Origin: Leucobacter triazinivorans
GTDB lineage: Bacteria > Actinomycetota > Actinomycetes > Actinomycetales > Microbacteriaceae
Length of the DNA: 64,000 nt
Assembly: GCF_004208635.1 (NCBI RefSeq)
Contig: NZ_CP035806.1
Coordinates: 2,108,001-2,172,000, forward strand
Direction of reading: 5' to 3'
A program made the position numbers and the translations under genes. This document shows positions 42,555 to 50,642 of this stretch, in pieces; position 1 is the stretch's first letter; each line of letters opens with the position of its first letter. The notes below the pieces were generated by a model. It did no database searches and was not told the DNA's origin. It worked only from the letters and a program-made list of their open reading frames with translations.

Positions 42555-43723
42555 TAGGCGCCCCAGCTGGCCTGGGTGCCTCCGACGCGATCCGCCTCGA
42601 TGCGCTGCTGGTAGCCCGAGCGGGCGTACGCGCGCATGGGGTCAGCAGGCAGGCCGCGCGACTCCCGCCACGCGGCGAGGGCGGGGCGCACATCGGTGTA
42701 GAAGGCGTCCATGAAGATCTCGTTCGCCGCGAGCACGTCGTTGTCCGAGCGCGCGGCCGCCAGGGCCTCGCCGTCGAGCAGCAGGGCCCGCGCGGTCATC
42801 TCCTGCACGTTCAGCACCGAACGGATCTGGCCGGGGATCTTGGCTTCGACGTTGTGGCACTGGTCGAGCATGAAGGTGACGTCGGGGTGGTTGAGGCCGC
42901 CGCCGCGGATCACCTCGACGAGGATGCGGAACAGCTGGAACGGGTCGGCGGCGCCGACGATGAGGTCGTCGTCGGCGTAGAAGCGCGAGTTGAAGTCGAA
43001 GGAGCCGAGCTTGCCGAGGCGCAGCAGCTGCATCACGATGAACTCGATGTTGGTGCCCGGGGCGTGGTGCCCGGTGTCGAGGCAGACCATCGCGCGGTCG
43101 CCGAGCGCGGCCACCTGGGCGTACGAGGTGCCCCAGTCGGGCACGTCGGTGTGGTAGAACGCCGGCTCGAAGAACTTGTACTCGAGCACCAGGCGCTGCT
43201 CGTCCGAGAGTCGCGCGTAGATCGTCTGGAGCGAATCCTGCAGGCGATCCTGCCGGGCGCGCAGGTCGGACTGGCCGGGGTAGTTCGATCCCTCGGCGAG
43301 CCAGATCTTCAGGTCGCGCGAGCCGGTGCGATCCATGACGTCGATGCATTCGAGGTGGTGGTCGATCGCCTTGCGGCGGATCCGGTCGTCCTCGTGGGTG
43401 AGCGCGCCGAACTTGTAGTCGTCGTCCTGGAACGTGTTGGAGTTGATCGTGCCGATGGCGACGCCCTGCTCCGACGCGAAGTCGCGCAGCGCGGCGTAGT
43501 CGTCGACGCGGTCCCACGGGATGTGCAGCGCCACGACGGGGGCGAGGCCCGTGTGCCGGTGCACCTGGGCCGCGTCGGCGATCTTCTCGAACGGGTCGCG
43601 CGGCGTGCCCGCGGTGGTGAACACCTTGAATCGGGTCCCCGAGTTGCCGTAGGCCCAGGAGGGGACCTCGACGGCCTGCTGCTCGAGGGCGGAGAGGATC
43701 TCCGGGGTGAGGGTCGTGGTCAT
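42554..43723 (-). CDS. rhaI: L-rhamnose isomerase (RhaI type)
   Basis: The 389-residue TIM-barrel isomerase matches the RhaI form found in Pseudomonas and actinobacteria rather than E. coli RhaA. Metal ligands are likely Glu in VLEYKFFEPAFYH, Asp and His in CLDTGHHAPG and Asp in FDFNSRFYADDD. It interconverts L-rhamnose and L-rhamnulose using Mn or Co. It lies between the mutarotase and rhamnulokinase genes. Confidence 0.93.
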   Translation of the reverse strand: MTTTLTPEILSALEQQAVEVPSWAYGNSGTRFKVFTTAGTPRDPFEKIADAAQVHRHTGLAPVVALHIPWDRVDDYAALRDFASEQGVAIGTINSNTFQDDDYKFGALTHEDDRIRRKAIDHHLECIDVMDRTGSRDLKIWLAEGSNYPGQSDLRARQDRLQDSLQTIYARLSDEQRLVLEYKFFEPAFYHTDVPDWGTSYAQVAALGDRAMVCLDTGHHAPGTNIEFIVMQLLRLGKLGSFDFNSRFYADDDLIVGAADPFQLFRILVEVIRGGGLNHPDVTFMLDQCHNVEAKIPGQIRSVLNVQEMTARALLLDGEALAAARSDNDVLAANEIFMDAFYTDVRPALAAWRESRGLPADPMRAYARSGYQQRIEADRVGGTQASWGA

Positions 43724-43774
43724 GATGCGAGTCCTGTTTCTCTCATGCTGTGGGGTGAGTCCTGGTGAGGGCGC

Positions 43775-44119
43775 CTAGCCGCTGATCGCGGCCAGCTGGT
43801 CCTCGAGATGGAAGACCTCGGTCAGTCGGACGAAACCGGTGTCGGGACGACCGTCGAGGTCGAGGAAGAACGGGGCCATCTCCGCCTGCCACCGGGCGTT
43901 GACCTCGGTGGCCTCCATGGCCGCCTGCAGGGTCTCGAGGGGCGCCTCGGCCTCGACGTAGCCGATCAGCAGCCCGTCCTCGCCGAGGAAGAGCGAGTAG
44001 TTGCGCCAGCCCGCGTCGCGCAGCGCCCGCAGCATGTCCGGCCACACGGCGGCGTGCCGCTCGCGGTACTCGGCGATGCGGTCGGGCCGCACCCGCAGCT
44101 GGAAGCAGTACCGGCCCAC
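43775..44119 (-). CDS. rhaM: L-rhamnose mutarotase
   Basis: A small dimeric alpha/beta-barrel of about 114 residues. It starts GRYCFQLRVRPDRIAEY and has the catalytic-His segment RHAAVWPDMLRALRDAGW and the FVRLTEVFHLED end. It interconverts the alpha and beta anomers of L-rhamnose. GGGAGG is 7 nt before GTG 44119 but only 1 nt before GTG 44125, so 44119 is chosen. It directly follows the AraA/FucI-like isomerase gene. Confidence 0.9.
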   Translation of the reverse strand: MGRYCFQLRVRPDRIAEYRERHAAVWPDMLRALRDAGWRNYSLFLGEDGLLIGYVEAEAPLETLQAAMEATEVNARWQAEMAPFFLDLDGRPDTGFVRLTEVFHLEDQLAAISG

Positions 44120-44121
44120 GA

Positions 44122-45558
44122 TCACACCTCCCGGTAGTCGATGCCGAGCAGCGAGGCCGCGGCGCGATAGGTGCCGGCGCGGTGCCCGACCGACAGGCTC
44201 CAGTGGTGCCCCACGCCGGTCGCCGACCAGTCGTCGACCCACTCGCCGGGATCGCGGCCGAAGTCGATGCGCGTCGTCGTGTTGCCGATCTCGAGCAGCG
44301 GGCCGGGCACCGAGGTGCCCTCCGAGGCGATGAACGACAGCCCGCCGTCGGCGTCCTGGCCGAGACCGAGCAGGGTCACCGGGCCGTGCTGCACGTCGAA
44401 CTCGACCGAGACGCCCCAGCCGCGCTTGCCGTGGTAGACGCCCAGGCCGCGCAGCAGCGGGTCGCGCGCCGAGACGGACAGGTGCGCGGGGCCGTCGTGC
44501 CCCATCTCGACGACGTCGTCCTCGAAGTTCAGGGCCTGGATCTCGCAGAACGATCCGCCCGCTCCGATCACCTGAGATGCGAGCTGGGCGACGGTGGTGC
44601 GCAGCTCGAACTCGCCGGTCGCGGGGATGCCCCGCGCGGTCAGCAGGGAAGCGCCGAGGATCATGCCGGCGCCCAGCCGCTCGTGCTGCTCGCCGTCGAG
44701 TCCGCGATGGTAGTAGGCGAGCGAGTCGAGCTCGAAGTCGTCCACCAGGCGATCGAGCCCCACCGAGACGCGGGCGCCCCACGCGAAGTCCTCGTCCTGC
44801 ACGGATGCGTCGAGGGTGAAGACCTCGCGCGCGAGCGCCATCCGCTCGGCGACCTCATCGTCGGTGACCTTCTCCACGCGCGCCCGCAGATCGTCGAACT
44901 CGAGCACCTCGACGTGGGAGCCGAAGGTCGACGGCAGCAGCGTGAGGTCGGTCGAGACGTCGAGCATGCCGGGGTAGAGGTGCCCCATGAGCCCGTGGCG
45001 GGCGTGGCGCAGCGCGGCGCGCACGTGCGCCGCCGAGATCCACTGCTCGATCCGGGCCCAGGCGCTCTCCTGCCGCAGCCACCCCGACACCGAGCGGAAC
45101 GGGATCCCGGCGCGGCGGAAGACGTTGCCGACCTCGGGCACGGGGCACTGGCCGCAGTACGCCAACCACTCCCCGGTGCCGAAGGAGGCGTGATCCATCT
45201 TCTCGGTGGGCTGCAGGTCGATCACGAGCACCGGGGAGTTCGCCCGCTGGGCGATCGGCAGCACCATCGACGCCGTGAGGTACGTCGTCAGGAAGAGCAC
45301 GATGAGGTCGCAGTCGGCCCGGCGCAGCTGCTCGGCCGCCGCCGCGCCCTCCTGCGCATCCGAGATGAATCCGACGTCGGTGACCTCGGCGTCCATCTCC
45401 GAGAATCGCTGGGAGACGTAGCGCGACGACTCCTGCAGCTGCGGCAGCAGCGTGGGGAACTGCGGCCAGTAGGCGCCGAGGCCGCCGGCGACCAGGCCGA
45501 TGCGCGGCTTGCGGCGTGCGGGTGGGAAGGAGATCGGCGATCTGCCGTGAAGCGGGGC
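44122..45558 (-). CDS. L-arabinose/L-fucose isomerase-family sugar isomerase, 5' end disturbed
   Basis: The family homology begins RKPRIGLVAGGLGAYWPQFP, at about 45510, and runs to the C-terminus (WSLSVGHRAGTYRAAASLLG). The reading frame is open only back to a TGA at 45559-45561, and no ATG, GTG or TTG occurs before the ATG at 45396, which lies inside the conserved domain. A TTG at 45578 would fit only if a single-base frameshift occurred between about 45520 and 45557. So this is a sequencing error, a frameshifted gene, or an unusual start. A second isomerase in a rhamnose operon suggests another sugar (fucose, arabinose or a rhamnose isomer) shares the transporter. The metal site cannot be confirmed. 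Confidence 0.75.
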   Translation of the reverse strand, partial: APLHGRSPISFPPARRKPRIGLVAGGLGAYWPQFPTLLPQLQESSRYVSQRFSEMDAEVTDVGFISDAQEGAAAAEQLRRADCDLIVLFLTTYLTASMVLPIAQRANSPVLVIDLQPTEKMDHASFGTGEWLAYCGQCPVPEVGNVFRRAGIPFRSVSGWLRQESAWARIEQWISAAHVRAALRHARHGLMGHLYPGMLDVSTDLTLLPSTFGSHVEVLEFDDLRARVEKVTDDEVAERMALAREVFTLDASVQDEDFAWGARVSVGLDRLVDDFELDSLAYYHRGLDGEQHERLGAGMILGASLLTARGIPATGEFELRTTVAQLASQVIGAGGSFCEIQALNFEDDVVEMGHDGPAHLSVSARDPLLRGLGVYHGKRGWGVSVEFDVQHGPVTLLGLGQDADGGLSFIASEGTSVPGPLLEIGNTTTRIDFGRDPGEWVDDWSATGVGHHWSLSVGHRAGTYRAAASLLGIDYREV

Positions 45559-45601
45559 TCAGTCGGTTCCTTGCTCAAGATCGGGTCGAGGGGAGCGATT
45601 C

Positions 45602-45618
45602 GGGGGGGGGGGGGGGGG
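45602..45618. repeat. Homopolymeric G tract (17 G)
   Basis: Seventeen consecutive G residues, followed by A and GGGG, lie 24 bases beyond the candidate TTG start of the isomerase gene, between it and the binding-protein gene. Runs this long are slippage-prone and can be true phase-variation tracts or assembly artefacts. Confidence 0.9.
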
Positions 45619-45682
45619 AGGGGCCGGGGGTCCCGGACCCGCCCCGGGGCGTGCGGGGCCGGAGCGGCCCCGCACGCGACGA

Positions 45683-46738
45683 CTAGAAGTCGTAGTCGTC
45701 GATGTTGTCGGCGTTGAACACGGTGGGCGGGCCGACGATCACGATGCCGTCCGCTCCCACCTCGCGCTCGCCGAGATCGCCGGCTTCGAAGGTGTCCCCC
45801 TCGGCGCCGGTGATCGTGCCGTCCGCGAGGGCCTGGCCCGCGAAGGCCGAGACGTATCCGAGCTGAGCCGGATCCCAGAGCGCGAACTCGGTCACGGTGC
45901 CGTCCTTCACGAACGGGCGCATCTCGTTGGGCAGCCCGAGCCCGGTGAGGGCGACCTGCCCCTTGTACTCCGACGTGGAGAGGTAGCGCGCCGTCGCGGC
46001 GATCCCGACGGTGGTGGGCGAGATGATGCCCTTGAGGTCGGGGTAGGCCTGCATCAGGCCCTGGGCCTCCTGGAACGACTTCGTGTCGTCATCGTCGCCG
46101 TAGACCTTCGTGACGAGCTCGATGTCGGCGTAGTCGGGGTTCGAGGCGAGCTCCTCCTCCATGAAGGCGATCCACTCGTTCTGGTTCGTCGCGTTGGCCG
46201 TGGCCGAGAGGATGGCGATCTCGCCCTCCCCGCCGATCTGCTCGGAGATCAGCTCGAGCTGGATGAGCGCGACGTCCTTCGCGACGACCTGGCTCACGAA
46301 CACGTCGCGGCAGTCGGGGTTGGTGTCGGAGTCGAAGGCCACGATCTTCGCGCCGCCGCTGCGGGCCTCCTCGAGCGCCGGGCACACGGCGTCGGGGTCG
46401 TTCGCCGCGATGACGATGACGTTGGTGCCGGCCTGCGTCTCGGCGTTGATGAACGAGACCTGGCTCGAGGCGCTCGCATCGAGGGGGCCGACGACCTGGC
46501 TCGAGGCGAAGCCCGCGGCGCTCGCGCCCTCCTCGCCGCCGCCGAGCACCACGTCGGTGTAGGGATTGTTGAGCTGCTTCGGGATGAACGTGATGGTGAG
46601 ATCCTCGCCGCCCTCGGCGGCGTCGCCGCCACCGGTGCCGCCGGAGGCGCAGCCGGCCAGTGCGAGGGCCGCGATCGAGACGATCGAGCCCGCGAGCGCG
46701 AGTCGACGTCGACCCCGCTGCTTCAGTGAGAGATTCAT
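45683..46738 (-). CDS. rhaS: Rhamnose ABC transporter substrate-binding lipoprotein
   Basis: The 351-residue binding protein has a twin-basic N-terminus and a lipobox LAGC (Cys30). The RhaS/LsrB-like domain follows (ITFIPKQLNNPYTDVVLGG, NVIVIAANDPDAVCPALEEA, GIISPTTVGIAATARYL). Context, in an operon with rhaM, rhaI and rhaB, supports L-rhamnose. It lies 31 bp after the second permease gene. Annotation as rhaS follows the Rhizobium RhaSTPQ naming. Confidence 0.9.
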   Translation of the reverse strand: MNLSLKQRGRRRLALAGSIVSIAALALAGCASGGTGGGDAAEGGEDLTITFIPKQLNNPYTDVVLGGGEEGASAAGFASSQVVGPLDASASSQVSFINAETQAGTNVIVIAANDPDAVCPALEEARSGGAKIVAFDSDTNPDCRDVFVSQVVAKDVALIQLELISEQIGGEGEIAILSATANATNQNEWIAFMEEELASNPDYADIELVTKVYGDDDDTKSFQEAQGLMQAYPDLKGIISPTTVGIAATARYLSTSEYKGQVALTGLGLPNEMRPFVKDGTVTEFALWDPAQLGYVSAFAGQALADGTITGAEGDTFEAGDLGEREVGADGIVIVGPPTVFNADNIDDYDF

Positions 46739-46769
46739 CGTGCTTCCTTTCGGTGTGGCGTCAGTGGGT

Positions 46770-47861
46770 TCAGGCGCCGGTGGGCCCCGGGCCGTCGGAC
46801 CGGGGGAGTTCTCTTCGGATTCTGCGTTCGTGGCCGAGCCGTCGCAGGGCCGCTCCGATGCTCGGCGTCACGACCGAGACGATGAGCAGAGCGCCCGTCA
46901 CGATCACGAGCACGACCTCGGACACGCGGCCGAGCCGCAGGGCGTAGTTGATCGTGCCGATCAGCAGCACGCTGGCGAACACGCCCGGGATCGATCCGCG
47001 ACCGCCGAAGATCGAGACCCCGCCGAGCAGCACGGCGGCGACCACGGTGAGTTCGAGCCCGGTGGCGTTGTCGGACCGGGCGCTCGAGTAGCGCAGCGTC
47101 CAGTAGATGCCCGCGAGCGCCGAGACCCCGCCGCTCGCGACGTAGAGCCAGAACTTCGACTTGACGACGTCGATGCCGACGAATCGGGCCGCCTCCTTCG
47201 AGTAGCCCATCGCGTACAGGCCGCGTCCGAACGGGGTGAAGTGGAGGAGCACCCCGAAGACCGCGACCACCGCGAGCACCCCGATCATCACGGTCGGGAT
47301 CCCGGTGGCGCCCAGCTTCGACGTGACGAACGCGTTGTACTCGGGCGGGAAGTTGGCGACCGCGTTGTCGCCGATCACCACGAGCGCGAGGCCGCGGAAC
47401 AGCGCGAGCGTGCCGATCGTCACGGCGAGCGACGGAAGCCCGACGAAGGCGATGAGGACGCCGTTGAACGCGCCCGCCGCCACGCCGATGAGGATCGAGA
47501 GCAGGATCGCCGTGTTCATGTCGAAGCCGGCGGCCCACATCACGCCGAGCGAGGCGCTCGTGAGGCCGGCGATCGATGCGACGGAGAGGTCGATCTCGCC
47601 CGTGATGATGATGAGGGTCATGGGCATGGCGATCAGCAGCACCGGGATCACGTCGAGCAGCAGGAAGCCGACGGTCAGGGGCGAGGCGAAGCGCGGGATG
47701 AAGAGCGCGAAGAGCACGATCGTCACCAGCAGGAGCCCGATCATGACCGCGTCCCGGCCGAGCAGGATCCGCGCGAGGCCCGTGCGGCCCTTCGGCTCGC
47801 CGCGCAGCGTCTTCGACGTGCTGGCGGCGGTGAGCGTCGCCGAGGTCTCGGTGTTCGTCAT
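46770..47861 (-). CDS. rhaQ: Rhamnose ABC transporter permease
   Basis: The 363-residue membrane protein has about ten transmembrane segments and the BPD_transp_2 motifs ITGEIDLSVASIAGLTSASL and VLLGGVSIFGGRGSIPGV. It forms a heterodimer with the permease encoded just upstream. Its ATG overlaps that gene's stop (47858-47861). The C-terminus is an Arg-rich tail. Confidence 0.9.
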   Translation of the reverse strand: MTNTETSATLTAASTSKTLRGEPKGRTGLARILLGRDAVMIGLLLVTIVLFALFIPRFASPLTVGFLLLDVIPVLLIAMPMTLIIITGEIDLSVASIAGLTSASLGVMWAAGFDMNTAILLSILIGVAAGAFNGVLIAFVGLPSLAVTIGTLALFRGLALVVIGDNAVANFPPEYNAFVTSKLGATGIPTVMIGVLAVVAVFGVLLHFTPFGRGLYAMGYSKEAARFVGIDVVKSKFWLYVASGGVSALAGIYWTLRYSSARSDNATGLELTVVAAVLLGGVSIFGGRGSIPGVFASVLLIGTINYALRLGRVSEVVLVIVTGALLIVSVVTPSIGAALRRLGHERRIRRELPRSDGPGPTGA

Positions 47862-48889
47862 TTCTTCTCCTCGCTCGCCGCGCCGGTCTTGAGCCGTCTG
47901 GCGGTGCGTATCGAGGCGACCCGATCGATCAGGATCGCCGTCAGGATGAGCACGCCGACGATCGCCTGCTGCCAGAACTTGTCGACCCGCAGTGCGGTCA
48001 GCGCGCCGGTGATGGTGGTCAGCAGCAGCGCGCCGAGTCCCGCGCCCACGACCGAGCCGCTGCCGCCGAAGATCGCGACGCCGCCGACGACCGCTGCCGC
48101 GACCACGTTGAGCTCCATCCCCGTGCCGGTCGTGGCCCCCACGGAGTTGAACCGTGCGGCGTACAGCACTCCGGCCAGGCCCGCGAGCATGCCGTTGGCG
48201 AGGAAGGCGAAGAAGACCCGCCGCCCGATCGCGATGCCGAAGAGGCGCGCCGCGGCCGGATCCGACCCGATCGCGTAGAGGTCGCGACCTGCGCGGGTGC
48301 CCGCCAGGGCGACGGCGAGCACCACGACGACCACGATCGCGATGAGGGTGATGATCGGGAAGCCGAACAGGGTGTCGACCGCGAGGCCGCCGAACGCGTC
48401 CGGCCTGTCGTCGGCGAAGTACTGGGTGCCGCCCGCCCACCAGTTGTTGACGCCCCGGAAGATGTAGAGCGTGCCCAGCGTGATGACGAGGGCGGGGACC
48501 CCGGCCAAGGTGACGAGCAGGCCGTTGACGGCGCCGAGCACGGCGCCGAAGACGATCCCGATCGCGAACACGGCCCAGATGGGGATGCCCTCGACGTTCG
48601 CGAAGAGCGACCCGGTGCCGAACGCGACGAGGCCGAGGATCGACCCCACCGAGAGGTCGATGTTGCGCGTGATGATGACGAGCGTCTGGCCCGCGGCCAG
48701 GATGATCATGATCGTGGCGTTGAGGAGCAGATCCTTCGTGCCCTGCGGGGAGAGGAACAGCGGGTTGGCCGCGTAGGTGAGGCCGACGAGCGCGATCAGC
48801 GCGATCGAGACGGGCAGCTCGCGGGCGCGCAGCAGACCCGAGAGCCGGGAGCGCCGCGGGGGCGCGATCTGCGAGGTCGTGGTGCTCAT
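47858..48889 (-). CDS. rhaP: Rhamnose ABC transporter permease
   Basis: The 343-residue membrane protein has the same fold as its partner, with ITRNIDLSVGSILGLVAFG and VVGGVAIFGGSGSVVGAGLG. It starts MSTTTSQIAPPRRSRLSG. The ATG at 48889 overlaps the ATPase stop by four bases. The presence of two different permeases matches RhaPQ and differs from the single-permease system at 36.4 kb. Confidence 0.9.
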   Translation of the reverse strand: MSTTTSQIAPPRRSRLSGLLRARELPVSIALIALVGLTYAANPLFLSPQGTKDLLLNATIMIILAAGQTLVIITRNIDLSVGSILGLVAFGTGSLFANVEGIPIWAVFAIGIVFGAVLGAVNGLLVTLAGVPALVITLGTLYIFRGVNNWWAGGTQYFADDRPDAFGGLAVDTLFGFPIITLIAIVVVVVLAVALAGTRAGRDLYAIGSDPAAARLFGIAIGRRVFFAFLANGMLAGLAGVLYAARFNSVGATTGTGMELNVVAAAVVGGVAIFGGSGSVVGAGLGALLLTTITGALTALRVDKFWQQAIVGVLILTAILIDRVASIRTARRLKTGAASEEKK

Positions 48890-50418
48890 GCGGAAACCTC
48901 CGTCGTCGCTTCGTGCGCGTGCGTCGCGGCGTGCATGACGCTCTCCGGCGTCGCCTCCGAGCGGTCGAGGGTGGCGGTCACGCGCCCCTCGCACATCACC
49001 ACCACGCGATCGGCCATGCCGAGCACCTCGGGCAGCTCGCTCGAGATCATCAGGATCCCGATCCCCTGCCCCGCGAGATCCGAGAGCAGGCGATGCACCT
49101 CGGACTTGGTGCCCACGTCGATGCCGCGCGTGGGCTCGTCGACGATCAGCAGGCGCGGCTCGGTCGACAGCCACTTGGCGAGGACCACCTTCTGCTGGTT
49201 GCCGCCGGAGAGCGTCGAGACCGCGTAGTCCATCGAGCCGGTCTTCACGTGCAGGCGCTGCGACCACTCCGCGGCGACCCGGCGCTCGTGCGCGCCGCTG
49301 ATGAGGCCGAAGCGGGCGAGGGTCTTGCGGAGTGCGAGTGTGGCGTTGCGCGCCACCGAGAGCTCCATCACGAGCCCCTGCTTGCGCCGGTCCTCGGGCA
49401 CGAAGCCGATGCCGGCGTCGATCGCGCGCTGCACGTTGTTCTTCTGCAGGGGCCGGCCGTCCATCTCGACCGATCCCGAGTCGTATCCGTCGACGCCGAA
49501 GACGGCCCGGGCCACCTCCGAGCGCCCCGCGCCCACCAGGCCGGCCAGCCCCACGATCTCGCCCGCGCGCACCTCGAGGTCGATGTCGCGGAACACGCCG
49601 GCGCTCGTGAGCCCGCGCACCTGCAGCACGGGGTCGCCGATCACGGCCTCGGTCTTCGGGAAGAGCTGGTCCACGTCGCGGCCGACCATCTGCTTGACGA
49701 TGCCCTCCACCGTCGCATCGGCGGTGCGCACGGTGGAGATGTAGCGGCCGTCGCGCATGACCGTGATGCGGTCGCTGAGGTCGAAGACTTCCTCGAAGCG
49801 GTGCGAGATGAACATGATCGCCGCCCCGCGCTCGCGCAGCGCCCGCGCCACGGTGAAGAGCCGTTCGACCTCGACGCCGCTCAGGGCGGCGGTCGGCTCA
49901 TCCATGATGAGGACGCGGGCGTCCATCGAGATGGCCTTCGCGATCTCGATGATCTGCTGATCGGCGATGGAGAGCCCCTCGGCGGCGCGATCCGGGTCGA
50001 TCGGCACCCCGAGCCGCGCGAACAGCTCCGCCGCCTGCTCGCGCATCATCGAGCGGCTGATGAGGCCGGTGGGGCCCTTGGGCTGGCGGCCGATGAAGAT
50101 GTTCTCCGCGACCGTGAGATCGGGGAACAGCGTGGGCTCCTGGTAGATGACGGAGATTCCGGCGGCCTTGCTGTCGGCGACCGAGCGGAAGGCCTGCGGG
50201 GCGCCCTCGATCCTGAAGTCGCCGGCGTCGGGGTGGTGCAGGCCGGCCAGGATCTTCACGAGCGTGGACTTGCCGGCCCCGTTCTCGCCCACCAGGGCGT
50301 GGATCTCTCCGGAGCGGAGTTCGATAGTGCCGTCGGCGAGCGCCACGACAGGACCGAACGTCTTCACTGCTCCGTGGAGGGCGAGCAGCGGGCTGCCCTC
50401 GGCGGGTGGTCTCTTCAT
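48886..50418 (-). CDS. rhaT: Rhamnose ABC transporter ATPase (two NBDs)
   Basis: The 510-residue protein has two RbsA-like nucleotide-binding domains: LVGENGAGKSTLVKILAGL and VLIMDEPTAALSGVE in the first; GLVGAGRSEVARAVFG, TLSGGNQQKVVLAKWL and LIVDEPTRGIDVG in the second. ATG 50418 is chosen, with AGGAAG 11 nt upstream. A GTG three codons earlier is possible but too close to that site. It is the first gene of an operon running to rhaB. Two LacI-type palindromes lie upstream. Confidence 0.92.
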   Translation of the reverse strand: MKRPPAEGSPLLALHGAVKTFGPVVALADGTIELRSGEIHALVGENGAGKSTLVKILAGLHHPDAGDFRIEGAPQAFRSVADSKAAGISVIYQEPTLFPDLTVAENIFIGRQPKGPTGLISRSMMREQAAELFARLGVPIDPDRAAEGLSIADQQIIEIAKAISMDARVLIMDEPTAALSGVEVERLFTVARALRERGAAIMFISHRFEEVFDLSDRITVMRDGRYISTVRTADATVEGIVKQMVGRDVDQLFPKTEAVIGDPVLQVRGLTSAGVFRDIDLEVRAGEIVGLAGLVGAGRSEVARAVFGVDGYDSGSVEMDGRPLQKNNVQRAIDAGIGFVPEDRRKQGLVMELSVARNATLALRKTLARFGLISGAHERRVAAEWSQRLHVKTGSMDYAVSTLSGGNQQKVVLAKWLSTEPRLLIVDEPTRGIDVGTKSEVHRLLSDLAGQGIGILMISSELPEVLGMADRVVVMCEGRVTATLDRSEATPESVMHAATHAHEATTEVSA

Positions 50419-50472
50419 TGAACTCACGGCTTCCTGTCGCAGGCTGTGTCGAACGTGTTCCCGCAACGTTAA

Positions 50473-50565
50473 TGAATCGTTTCAATACGCATTGAATCAC
50501 ATGCGTTTCAAGCCCGTCAAGGCGGGGTCGCCGAAAAGGCCGCGGTTGTTATTGAAGCGTTTCAA
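50473..50565. promoter_or_regulatory. LacI-type operators between the rhamnose operon and its regulator
   Basis: TGAATCGTTTCA (50473-50484) and TTGAAGCGTTTCAA (50552-50565) are near-perfect palindromes sharing the GAA-N-CGTTTC core typical of LacI family sites. A third partial site, TTGAATCACATGCGTTTCAA, begins at 50492. They lie in the 224-bp space between divergent rhaT and the LacI gene. TAGACT at 50583-50588 is a likely -10 box for the LacI gene. Confidence 0.75.
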
Positions 50566-50642
50566 AAAGCTCGTCCCCGTGGGTAGACTGACCGCAACTG
50601 CATGATCACGACTCCGTCTTCGCGGGGCGGGAGGGAGGCGCG

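Noticed and set aside
44577..44858. Short Arg-rich frames in sugar-gene regions
   Set aside because: They are fully inside well-supported genes and have no independent features.
45288..45578. Separate small gene starting at TTG 45578 in the frame next to the isomerase
   Set aside because: After about 20 codons its translation is an Arg/Ser-rich shadow of the isomerase frame. It is better read as the displaced N-terminus of that gene.
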